In this document: positions 42,245-50,112 of the stretch, piece after piece
Position numbering within the stretch: position 1 is the stretch's first letter
How the letters are laid out: the number at the start of each line of letters is the position of its first letter
NCBI GenBank assembly: GCA_016714445.1
Contig: JADJNF010000007.1
Coordinates: forward strand, 186,001-250,000
Reading direction: 5' to 3'
DNA length: 64,000 nt
DNA from: Saprospiraceae bacterium
Lineage (GTDB): Bacteria; Bacteroidota; Bacteroidia; Chitinophagales; Saprospiraceae
The notes under the pieces: model-generated
Told to the model about the DNA's origin: nothing
The model's database searches: none
The model's input: the letters and a program-made list of their open reading frames with translations, nothing else
Translations under genes and position numbers: made by a program

Positions 42245-44185
42245 TTAAATTTTACTGATTTTTTGAATTATGACTTCATTATTATCATACATGACTTCAA
42301 TATAATATATACCGGATGGATATCCGCCAAGATTTACAGATTCAATATTTTTACCTCTTTTTGTCAGTACAGTTCGCCCATTTGAGTCCCTGATTGTGAC
42401 TCCTGTGGTAAGGCTTTCTGATTTAAAATAAACAATATCTTTACAAGGATTAGGATATATCACCACATCTTCTTTTTCATATTCCGTTATATTTGATGTC
42501 ATTCCTTGCTGGTTGTTGACTACAATTATTTCAGCTATGGATGGTATATCATCCACCATGGCAAACAACATGTAAAAACCATCAAATAATATAAGAGAAT
42601 AAGAAGGCAACAATGAAGTTACCTTCCCATTATTTTGTTCGTATTCCAACTCAATAAACCGATTATTGCTGCTATTCATAAAATGAGTATTAACCGCATT
42701 TGCCATTAATAGCAGACCTGTGATAGAATCTGTCTTTGACACGGAAAATGAAAGTTCTTCTCCTTTGGAAAAAATCCTTTTATTTAAATTGTTTATTTCA
42801 GGTCTTACTCCCCTGAAAAGATAAGGTGGTTTAAAAGCTTCAATGATACTTTGGGTGGGCTCATTGCCGGGTTGACCTTCACCACCTACGGCTATTACCC
42901 TGCCATCAGGTACTAATGTTAAAATGGCATGATATTCTCTAAAATAATTCAAATCAGCTAGATTTCTCCAGGTATCCGTTTCTGGATGATAAAGGTCAGC
43001 TCTCTTCATATAATTCCATTGATTTACAAGGCTGCTATCATTTTTGTCTTCTTTTTCTCCTCCGGCGATCAATACTCTTTTGTCTGGCATAATGATCGCT
43101 TTAGCCCTTGATCTGATCGGATTAATACTACTTTTTAACTCCCATTTATTTGCAGCAACATCATATTTTTCCACAAATGTACCTAGATTGTTGTTAAACG
43201 GTTTATATCCAAAAGCCAAGACATCCCCGTCTGGCATTAATACCAGTTCATGATCACTATGGTCTCCATTGCTCATACGATTACTTTGAACAAAATCAGC
43301 CGCCAATTCCCATCTATTAGTGGTTGGATCAAACAATTGTGGCGGACGGTGCGTCATTAATGTTTTGCCATTCAGTAACGGCACAATAGGAGAGACTTCA
43401 TTACCGATGGCTATTTGACCTGTTGGTTTCGAAATACCACTTTTTGGGTCATATATTTCAGATGTTTTTACCCTTGCTGGATTGTTGAGCCCACCACCAC
43501 CCAGGATAATTACTTGACCATTTGATAGCGGTGATATACTAGGATACCATCTGAAATCAAGCATATTTTGGTGGGTCTTCCATTTATTCTTTCGAATATC
43601 AAACTTTTTTACTTTTTTTGTTCCGGGACCATATATTTCTCTTAATGTGCCACCAAAAAACCATACTGTACTATCCGCAAGAAGCACTGGACCCACACAA
43701 CCTTGAATACTGTCACTACCCATTACACTTAAAGTATCATTGGACATGGGGTCAAAATAAAATGGATCTTTTGTATCATGGCAATAATATATTTTGCCAT
43801 CCGGCATCAGTACTCCTAAGTCAGTTCCACCTAATGGCTCCGGTGATTTTATGATCACATCCCATTTTCCCTTTTCTGTTTCTCGATCAAGATCAAAATT
43901 TAAATTCTGAATGGTCTCGTTAACCACAATATTTGATTCTTTGTAATTGTAATTGGATTTTGCTACTCCAATTTTATAAGCTCCTGCAGAGACATTTGAA
44001 AAATAGAACATGCCAAAATCATCGCTGCGTTCTTCTATAAAATACGTTGTATCGCTATTAAAGAGTGTCACTCTGGCTCCGCTTATGATTTGTGTTTGCC
44101 CGGTAATCATGCCTTTAATGGTATATTGGGCTACTAATATATTGCTTGTAAATATTAGACATAATGGTAAATGTTTTAGGAGCAT
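42245..44185 (-). CDS. Galactose-oxidase-like candidate copper radical oxidase, T9SS-exported
   Basis: The ATG at 44185 gives 646 residues with a signal peptide (LLKHLPLCLIFTSNILVAQ), a short carboxypeptidase-like domain (about 20-100), a Kelch seven-bladed propeller, a DUF1929-type early-set domain (FKPPYLFRGVRPEI onward) and a T9SS sorting domain (VVIYPNPCKDIVYF). All positions of the copper radical site line up: Cys163 (GCVG), Tyr214 (RWYPS), Tyr418-His419 (REYHAI) and His501 (NTHFMN). The spacing is close to that of galactose oxidase and GlxA. Such enzymes need Cu and a Cys-Tyr crosslink and oxidise alcohols or aldehydes to make H2O2. The enzyme role is inferred from the residues; the substrate is unknown. 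Confidence 0.78.
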   Translation of the reverse strand: MLLKHLPLCLIFTSNILVAQYTIKGMITGQTQIISGARVTLFNSDTTYFIEERSDDFGMFYFSNVSAGAYKIGVAKSNYNYKESNIVVNETIQNLNFDLDRETEKGKWDVIIKSPEPLGGTDLGVLMPDGKIYYCHDTKDPFYFDPMSNDTLSVMGSDSIQGCVGPVLLADSTVWFFGGTLREIYGPGTKKVKKFDIRKNKWKTHQNMLDFRWYPSISPLSNGQVIILGGGGLNNPARVKTSEIYDPKSGISKPTGQIAIGNEVSPIVPLLNGKTLMTHRPPQLFDPTTNRWELAADFVQSNRMSNGDHSDHELVLMPDGDVLAFGYKPFNNNLGTFVEKYDVAANKWELKSSINPIRSRAKAIIMPDKRVLIAGGEKEDKNDSSLVNQWNYMKRADLYHPETDTWRNLADLNYFREYHAILTLVPDGRVIAVGGEGQPGNEPTQSIIEAFKPPYLFRGVRPEINNLNKRIFSKGEELSFSVSKTDSITGLLLMANAVNTHFMNSSNNRFIELEYEQNNGKVTSLLPSYSLILFDGFYMLFAMVDDIPSIAEIIVVNNQQGMTSNITEYEKEDVVIYPNPCKDIVYFKSESLTTGVTIRDSNGRTVLTKRGKNIESVNLGGYPSGIYYIEVMYDNNEVIIQKISKI

Positions 44186-44288
44186 TTTACTTTTATTTGT
44201 TTGTTTTAATATTACAATTAGTGACAACATTTTTTTATAAATATCATTTTCAGAATCCTCTTTAAAAAGTGCATTACCTTATTCATTT

Positions 44289-45098
44289 TTAGATATTGAA
44301 AAATGTATATTCAAAGTTCAGGTAAATACCATTGGGTGCTGTTCTAAGCATATTACTGTACAATTCTCTTCTGTAACCTACATCTATCCTGGCCTGGCTA
44401 TTAAAAATAAATTGTATAGATGGGACCACATCTATATACGTTTTTCCGTTTTCATTAAGCGTTTGGCCCACAAATTCAAGCATCAGGTTGATATTAGTCT
44501 GTTTAAAATTAGTGTATTTTTTTGGATACATCAGCTTTCCTACAGAAAGGGTGTAATTGGTAGCCGTATTACTTTGCGTATTTGGAAATTCATAATCCGG
44601 TTTATTGTCCAATGCTTTTTCAAAACTTACAGAAGAGCTGATGGCTACTTTTTTTATGAGCTGAGTAATCACCAGTCCGGTTTCATAACCACTATTGTGT
44701 CCCATGATTTCTATTTGCTCCTGATGTATATCTGCTCTGTTAAAACTATATCTGGCAAAAGCTGCCATCCTGAAATGGCTGTGTAGGTCATCTGAAGAAT
44801 AAAACCTGTACTTACTAAAGATATTGGCCCCTTCAGCATAGAGACTGTTGCTCCTGTCACTTAAAAACACCGAAGTCCTGACCATCAGATTTTTTGTGAT
44901 ACCATAAGTGACTTCGGGCATGAGATGATAGTTGTACCCATCCTCATATACTTCCTTAAATAAAGAATTGCTCAGCCTGACACTCAGAGAGCCCGTGGGA
45001 ACATTACTGGCCGGATCTGTAACCACAAAAAGTTCTTGTCCGGATAAATTATTTAATGTAATCGTCAGTAAGACTATTAAAATTTGCCTCATAATCAA
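44289..45098 (-). CDS. Outer-membrane beta-barrel protein
   Basis: 269 residues: a signal peptide (RQILIVLLTITLNNLSGQ) and alternating beta strands ending in an aromatic residue motif (GIYLNFEYTFFNI), as expected of a barrel of 8-12 strands. Local features include the phrases TGSLSVRLSNSLF, YHLMPEVTYGITKNLMVRTSVF and ARIDVGYRRE. It overlaps the HMA protein stop by 4 bp (ATGA) and is followed after about 100 bp by the galactose-oxidase-like gene. It is similar to proteins that accompany copper loci in Bacteroidota; its cargo is not known. Confidence 0.75.
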   Translation of the reverse strand: MIMRQILIVLLTITLNNLSGQELFVVTDPASNVPTGSLSVRLSNSLFKEVYEDGYNYHLMPEVTYGITKNLMVRTSVFLSDRSNSLYAEGANIFSKYRFYSSDDLHSHFRMAAFARYSFNRADIHQEQIEIMGHNSGYETGLVITQLIKKVAISSSVSFEKALDNKPDYEFPNTQSNTATNYTLSVGKLMYPKKYTNFKQTNINLMLEFVGQTLNENGKTYIDVVPSIQFIFNSQARIDVGYRRELYSNMLRTAPNGIYLNFEYTFFNI

Positions 45099-45619
45099 TT
45101 GATTTTTATGTGATAGTCATCTTCATTTCCATCCAGGTAAGAAGGAATTTTCGAAAGTGATTTGGTCAACTTTTTATATTCCTTTTGCGTCACGTAACCT
45201 TTGTCCATGATTTTGGCCTTTGTTTCACCATGTAATACTTTTGACTTTGAATCGATAATGACCAAAGCGATGCCTTCTTTTTCTACTTTTATATTTTCAG
45301 AGATATCAGTATTGTCAAAGTTCATGGTAACAATCATCGAACCAACAAAAAAGCCAGCCTTTTCTACTTTTTCTTTTAAAACCCTGGGACTTATCATGGC
45401 TTCTTTTTTGAGATGTACTACAAAAGTGTTTGTGTTCAGATCTATGACCACACTATCTACTTCAGTCAATGATTTGAGCTGTTTATTGATGGCATTTGAA
45501 CACATGGAGCAGGTAAGGCCTGTGGCCACAATTTCTGCTTTTGATATTTGTGCATTGACATTATACAATGCCGTTATAAATGTAACTGCAATTAATAAAA
45601 TTTTTAAATTCATTTGCAT
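45095..45619 (-). CDS. Periplasmic HMA-domain protein
   Basis: 174 residues: a signal peptide (KILLIAVTFITALYNVNAQ), an HMA-type domain with TGLTCSMCSNAINKQL (CxxC at about 36-39) and, after residue 100, a second part rich in Lys (SKVLHGETKAKIMDKGYVTQKEYKKLTKSLSKIP) ending in a Tyr/Asp-rich tail. The HMA motif binds Cu+ and passes it on. It shares a 1-bp overlap with the thioredoxin-like gene upstream and a 4-bp overlap with the barrel gene downstream, so all three are coupled. Confidence 0.82.
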   Translation of the reverse strand: MQMNLKILLIAVTFITALYNVNAQISKAEIVATGLTCSMCSNAINKQLKSLTEVDSVVIDLNTNTFVVHLKKEAMISPRVLKEKVEKAGFFVGSMIVTMNFDNTDISENIKVEKEGIALVIIDSKSKVLHGETKAKIMDKGYVTQKEYKKLTKSLSKIPSYLDGNEDDYHIKIN

Positions 45620-46098
45620 TATTTTTTATTGTGATTTAATTGTTGTTTGATTTCCTGTTCGGTTGGATTGATAGCTATTAGTTTGCCGTTCGGATCAAAT
45701 AGAAAAGAAGCTGGCAATGCCTCTACACCAAATTGTATGGCAGACTTCGCTTCAAATCCATGCGGATCTGTTAATTGTGTATATTCAATATTATCTTTAG
45801 TTATAGCTTTGAGCCATTTAGATCGGTCTGTATCTACTGATATACCTACTATTTCTAGTTTGGCTGGCGCATATTCGCGGTGCAAATCGACAAGTTTTTT
45901 GTTTGCTTTTCGACAGGGAGCACACCAGGATGCCCAAAAATCTACAAGTAGAATTTTACCTGAATAATCTAAAAGCCTAACTTCATTTTTTAAATTGCTT
46001 GGAAGATAAATATTAGGCAAAGGATCTCCTATTTTTAATTGTGCGTCAATAGAAGTGTTTGAAATTAGGCAAATAAAAAGTAAAATTATATTTTTCAT
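45619..46098 (-). CDS. TlpA-type thioredoxin-fold protein
   Basis: 159 residues. A signal peptide (KNIILLFICLISNTSIDAQ) is followed by the thioredoxin fold with the redox motif WASWCAPCRKANKKL (CxxC at about 57-60), GISVDTDRSKWLKAI and the conserved cis-Pro region EALPASFLFDPNGKLIA. Periplasmic TlpA proteins reduce Cys residues of copper and cytochrome proteins. It is the first gene after the 46-bp palindrome. Confidence 0.85.
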   Translation of the reverse strand: MKNIILLFICLISNTSIDAQLKIGDPLPNIYLPSNLKNEVRLLDYSGKILLVDFWASWCAPCRKANKKLVDLHREYAPAKLEIVGISVDTDRSKWLKAITKDNIEYTQLTDPHGFEAKSAIQFGVEALPASFLFDPNGKLIAINPTEQEIKQQLNHNKK

Positions 46099-46130
46099 TT
46101 TATATATCGTTTTTGATGTACCGTTTAGTT

Positions 46131-46176
46131 TAATAATAGCTGCCTGAAAAAATATTTTTTCAGGCAGCTATTATTA
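46131..46176. terminator. 46-bp perfect palindrome, bidirectional terminator
   Basis: TAATAATAGCTGCCTGAAAAAA with its exact complement TTTTTTCAGGCAGCTATTATTA, joined by AT in the middle. Arms of 23 bp are perfect. It lies between the lipoprotein gene (which ends 1 bp away) and the thioredoxin-like gene. The A/T runs inside the stem give poor U-tails but strong pairing. Confidence 0.75.
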
Positions 46177-46177
46177 C

Positions 46178-46546
46178 TTACTTAGCGAATTCTATTTCTA
46201 AATCCTTACCATCCAGGACGAATTCAATTCTCAATTCTTTATCTGCAATATGGTGAATAGTCCATGCATTTCCTGCCAAAGTCAATTTGTCATCAGTATT
46301 GGACCATAAACCTGATTTAGCTTGACTAAATGGAGTGATATTTGTTGTGATTTCGTATTGCTTACTGCTCTGTAAATGCAAAAACATCGTAGTTGTAGCA
46401 GGAGAAGCAACACCATCAATTTTAACTGAAGTGGAATTCCACTCAGCTGTTAAATTTTCTGTAACTGTAGCTTCATCTTTTTTACATGAGGTTAAGCTCA
46501 AAGTTGCTACTAAAAGAATACCGATTAAAGATTTTAAATGAATCAT
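46178..46546 (-). CDS. Lipocalin-like lipoprotein
   Basis: 122 residues: a lipoprotein signal (LIGILLVATLSLTSC), then TAEWNSTSVKIDGV and LWSNTDDKLTLAGNAWTI, the lipocalin_5-type layout of Bacteroidota small lipoproteins. The fold has a basic-acidic beta structure without Cys or His clusters. It lies in the copper operon after the multicopper oxidase and before the terminator palindrome. Confidence 0.72.
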   Translation of the reverse strand: MIHLKSLIGILLVATLSLTSCKKDEATVTENLTAEWNSTSVKIDGVASPATTTMFLHLQSSKQYEITTNITPFSQAKSGLWSNTDDKLTLAGNAWTIHHIADKELRIEFVLDGKDLEIEFAK

Positions 46547-46581
46547 TTTAAATAAATTTAGTAAAATTAAAAAATATTAAG

Positions 46582-48027
46582 TTATTGAATTTCAAAATTT
46601 AGCATCATACCTGCATCTTCATGTTCCAGATTATGGCAGTGGAATACAAATTTTCCTGTGTTATCAGGAAATTGTACGATGATTTTTACTTTTTCACCAG
46701 GAAATGCCAGCACTGTATCTTTCCACCCCTTCTCCCATGCTTGAATCGACCCTCTTCCTCCTATCCTGCTCAAAACCTGAAACTGAAGTCCATGCAAATG
46801 CATAGGGTGAATTTCTGTACCTGTAGTATTGTCAAACTCCCAGATTTCTACGCTGCCACTTTTGACTACTTCGTCTCTTCGGTTGGCATCAAATGTTTTA
46901 CCATCTATCGGGTGCATGACGCCTTCCATACCACCATGGACCATCATATGTCCAATGTTAAACTTCCGGGAAGCAACAGAAGAAGATTCAGATATTTTTT
47001 CTACTGCCATTAATGTGGACGGAACAATAAAATTGTCTGTGGCATCTTTAATGATCTTAAATTTCATAACCTTAAAGCTTTGATTGCCTTGGGAAGATGA
47101 TCCGCTAAACAATGCACTCTCCATAAATAATTCAGTACTTAAAGGCATACTACCAAAATTAATAAGTACATCAGCTCTTTCACCCGGAGCAAGTAAGATA
47201 TTTGATACATCCACAGGAGCATCCAATAATCCACCATCACTACCGATAAGTTTAAATTTAATGCCGTCAGACAAAGCAAAATTGTAAATTCTTGCATTGG
47301 AACCATTCAATAGTCGAAATCTGTAAGTACGTTTTTCTACATCCATCATGGCACCTGAAGTACCGTTAACTAGGACTGATTCACCAAAAAATCCTATAGT
47401 TTGATCATCAGCATCCGGATTATATTCCAGTCCGCCTGTGAGTCTCTTGTCCTGTATGACTAAAGGAACATCAAAATTTCCAGCAGGTAATTTTAAGGCT
47501 TGTTCTTCAGGAGAAGTGACTATAAAAAACCCGGCCAAACCTCTGTAAGCCTGGCTTGCAGTAGCCATATCAGGATGAGGGTGGTACCAATAGGTCCCTG
47601 GCCTGTTCACAACACGAAAATTATAGGTATATGAATTACCAGCCTGAGTCAGGTCTGTGGGATATCCGTCTTGCACAGCAGGAGCCTCCAGTCCATGCCA
47701 ATGTATATTTGTCGGTTCTGAAAGCTCATTTTTAAACAGGAGATTCATGACATCACCTTGATTTAGCTTAAGCGTGGGTCCTAATATTCCACCATTCCCA
47801 TATGAAAGGGTTTTCAATGATTGACCACCAATTGTGGCAGTATTTGTTTTTGCAGCAAAAGATGCATTCGTTGCATCCATAACCATTGGTATAGCAATTG
47901 GGGTAGAGAAGGACTTTTCAACAACTGCTCTAGCAGTCGTTTGATTTCCATGGTCCATTTTATGACAACTTATTAGTGTAAAAGCTGCTATCAAGGTGAT
48001 CATACCTCCGATTTTTATTGTATTCAT
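46582..48027 (-). CDS. Multicopper oxidase, CueO/CotA-type, lipoprotein
   Basis: 481 residues with a lipoprotein signal (MITLIAAFTLISC) and the four copper-binding segments: HWHGLEAP, YHPHPD, HPMHLHGLQFQV and HCHNLEHEDAGMM. These give the type 1, 2 and 3 sites. The Met-rich loop MMVHGGMEGVMHPIDG near residue 360 fits substrate Cu+ binding in copper oxidases of the CueO kind. It would oxidise Cu+ to Cu2+ in the periplasm with O2. It is 6 bp from the DUF2911 stop and so is cotranscribed. Confidence 0.92.
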   Translation of the reverse strand: MNTIKIGGMITLIAAFTLISCHKMDHGNQTTARAVVEKSFSTPIAIPMVMDATNASFAAKTNTATIGGQSLKTLSYGNGGILGPTLKLNQGDVMNLLFKNELSEPTNIHWHGLEAPAVQDGYPTDLTQAGNSYTYNFRVVNRPGTYWYHPHPDMATASQAYRGLAGFFIVTSPEEQALKLPAGNFDVPLVIQDKRLTGGLEYNPDADDQTIGFFGESVLVNGTSGAMMDVEKRTYRFRLLNGSNARIYNFALSDGIKFKLIGSDGGLLDAPVDVSNILLAPGERADVLINFGSMPLSTELFMESALFSGSSSQGNQSFKVMKFKIIKDATDNFIVPSTLMAVEKISESSSVASRKFNIGHMMVHGGMEGVMHPIDGKTFDANRRDEVVKSGSVEIWEFDNTTGTEIHPMHLHGLQFQVLSRIGGRGSIQAWEKGWKDTVLAFPGEKVKIIVQFPDNTGKFVFHCHNLEHEDAGMMLNFEIQ

Positions 48028-48033
48028 GATATT

Positions 48034-48894
48034 TTATTTACTCTTTTTAATTTTCAAATCTTTTATCTTTTCTTCAAGATTTTTAACATCATCTGTCATA
48101 TCCTTTTTTCGCGCCAGTTCCAAAGCTTTTTGTGCAGACTCAATAGCTTCTGGATATCTTTTCAGTCTTTCCAGAATGTTTGCTGTCAATACTGAGTAAT
48201 TAATATTATCTACGCTAAGGGTTTCTGATGTAATTGACCATTCCAGCGCCTGATTCAAATCTTTTTTATTGAAAAAGTAATATTGTGCTCCCTTATTCAG
48301 CAAACCTGCATTCTCTACTTTTTTTACAATTAAATTTTCCTGTATCTGAGCCATAATTCTATCATCTGCAGTACTCATGATCGGTACCTTAATAGATGTA
48401 TTCTCCCATTTCATTTCGAGTGACGCCGAATAGTCGGGTTTAAAATCTGTCAGCTCAATAGTGAAGGACTCATTCGTTGTCGGACTGTTTGTTGGTTTTA
48501 CTTTTACACGAAGTACATCTTTTTTTTCATCATATCCAAAGTCACCATGTAGAGTTGCATCTTGATTTAGGATGATAATCCACTCTTCCTTGCCCGGGAT
48601 AGAGTAAAGCCCATACTGACCTTTTTTCACTAGCTTGCCACCAAAAACAATGTCTTCACTGAATTTTATCCTTGTGCTTTCCCCGGCACCTGTCCGCCAA
48701 AGTACATCATATGGCACCAGAGCCCCAAAGATTTTTCTCCCTCGCATTTGTGGGCGGGAATAACTCAAATCAATTTGGGTAAATCCCAATTGATGGTTCC
48801 AGCTGGCATCAGGACTTGCAGGGGGTAAATCTATCTGAGCCATCATAAATGACGGAATCAAAAATACTATTAAAATGAATGTTTTCATTCCCAT
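48034..48894 (-). CDS. DUF2911 domain protein
   Basis: 286 residues: a signal peptide (KTFILIVFLIPSFMMAQ), the DUF2911 core (QIDLSYSRPQMRGRKIFGALVPYDVLWRTGAGESTRIKFSEDI, GLYSIPGKEEWIIILNQDA) to about residue 180, then tetratricopeptide-like helices (YPEAIESAQKALELARK). DUF2911 proteins are widespread in Bacteroidota without a known activity. It sits between the HMA protein and the multicopper oxidase with gaps of 2 and 6 bp, so an accessory role in copper handling is plausible but not shown. Confidence 0.85.
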   Translation of the reverse strand: MGMKTFILIVFLIPSFMMAQIDLPPASPDASWNHQLGFTQIDLSYSRPQMRGRKIFGALVPYDVLWRTGAGESTRIKFSEDIVFGGKLVKKGQYGLYSIPGKEEWIIILNQDATLHGDFGYDEKKDVLRVKVKPTNSPTTNESFTIELTDFKPDYSASLEMKWENTSIKVPIMSTADDRIMAQIQENLIVKKVENAGLLNKGAQYYFFNKKDLNQALEWSITSETLSVDNINYSVLTANILERLKRYPEAIESAQKALELARKKDMTDDVKNLEEKIKDLKIKKSK

Positions 48895-48896
48895 TA

Positions 48897-49253
48897 CTAT
48901 TCCTTTTTTGCAGGCCTATCGTACTGGCAACAGCCATGAAGATTTTCATAGACTGAATCGGGTGCTCTGAAATTTTCACTATCGTAGCCAACAGCTGCTA
49001 TTCTCTTGAGTACTTCATCGACATTTGTTTTGGTACTGTCTATAGTGATCTTTGCCATCGCTAAGTCAGCATCCCATACAGCATTTGATTTGCCTTTAAC
49101 ATTGGCTGCTTTTTCGATGGTCTTTTTGCACATGCCACAATTTCCATACACTTTGACGTCTACGGTTTTCAAATTTTTTGTCTGCGCTGTACTGAGATTT
49201 GTAGTGAATACTGCTAAACATATTATCACTGCACTTTTAATAAATGTGTTCAT
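48897..49253 (-). CDS. Periplasmic HMA-domain copper carrier
   Basis: 118 residues with a signal peptide (NTFIKSAVIICLAVFTTNLSTAQ) and an HMA fold around VYGNCGMCKKTIEKAA (CxxC). A C-terminal segment NLHGCCQYDRPAKK adds a CC pair. It begins the run HMA-DUF2911-multicopper oxidase-lipocalin. A short-range copper carrier to the oxidase is likely. Confidence 0.85.
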   Translation of the reverse strand: MNTFIKSAVIICLAVFTTNLSTAQTKNLKTVDVKVYGNCGMCKKTIEKAANVKGKSNAVWDADLAMAKITIDSTKTNVDEVLKRIAAVGYDSENFRAPDSVYENLHGCCQYDRPAKKE

Positions 49254-49556
49254 TTAGATGTGTTTTAAAATTTTAAAAAATATTACCTTCTTTTTTGATA
49301 TCCGTCCAGGGATCAATATTATGAGCACCGAAGTCGTAATTTTGGAGAATTTATTACTCAAAAAGTTAAAATTCCTTTCTGCCGTTATACATACAGAAAT
49401 TCCAAAACCAATGGATGCTATTTAAATGTAAAGCTCATTGAAGTGTATTGTAAAGTAGTCATAAAGCGGTACAAAAAGTACTTTCAGCAAAATCTACATG
49501 TGACGAATACAAAATATGAACTTAGCCCTATTGCAGAAACAGGGAATCATGGAAGG
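49254..49556. other. 303-bp intergenic gap between two copper operons
   Basis: No gene or clear hairpin. The promoter of the HMA-DUF2911-oxidase run should lie in the left part, but no convincing Bacteroidota -7 element could be chosen. Confidence 0.45.
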
Positions 49557-50018
49557 CTAACAAAGGAAAGATTGGTAAAGCACCCTTAGATTGTCAACAG
49601 AGAGTGGTGGTGGTTTATATAAATAAAATCTGAGCGTTTTTGCATTTTCTTTAACCTTGTCATTTAGGTCAAAAGACACCCCAACGATAGGACTATAAAA
49701 AACAGTTTGAATATCAGAAAAAATAACTTTTGTTATTTCTGAAGCGTTTGTATTTAACTTTTTATAGTGTGACTTATCCTCACAGCAAGGCTTCTTTTTT
49801 ATAGTTTCCCCTTTTACTAAGACATCTTTTGTTTCGCACAAATACACTTTTTTAGCAGAACAACACTTTTTCTTTTTCTTTGTGCAACAGCTGTTTGACT
49901 TAATAAAAATTGCAATCGAAGTTCCATTTTTACTACATATATGCTCAAAGACCCTAAATCCTATTGTAGATATAAGAAGATTGAATGCCAGCAAAATATG
50001 TAACCCTTTTAAAATCAT
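49557..50018 (-). CDS. HYC_CC_PP family protein (Cys-rich, copper-island associated)
   Basis: 153 residues: a TM-type start (MILKGLHILLAFNLLISTIGFRVFEHICSKNG), then a Lys/Cys region (SNSCCTKKKKKCCSAKKVYLC, KKPCCEDKSHYKK), and a C-terminal YKPPPLSV. These H-C, CC and PP elements match the HYC_CC_PP family known from Bacteroidota metal loci. Several CC pairs suggest metal or thiol binding. It closes the sigma-MbnP-oxidase unit, 94 bp beyond the multicopper oxidase. Confidence 0.8.
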   Translation of the reverse strand: MILKGLHILLAFNLLISTIGFRVFEHICSKNGTSIAIFIKSNSCCTKKKKKCCSAKKVYLCETKDVLVKGETIKKKPCCEDKSHYKKLNTNASEITKVIFSDIQTVFYSPIVGVSFDLNDKVKENAKTLRFYLYKPPPLSVDNLRVLYQSFLC

Positions 50019-50112
50019 ACTATTTATTAATTTTAAAACGTATTAATGGTATTAAATGTTGTTCATAAACTACTCTTTTGACCATATTTTATCATAATTG
50101 CTTTTCTTATTT

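Noticed and set aside
42245..44185. Plain Kelch structural protein without enzyme function
   Set aside because: The aligned Cys, two Tyr and two His of the copper radical site with matching spacing are hard to explain by chance, so the enzyme reading is preferred though unproven.
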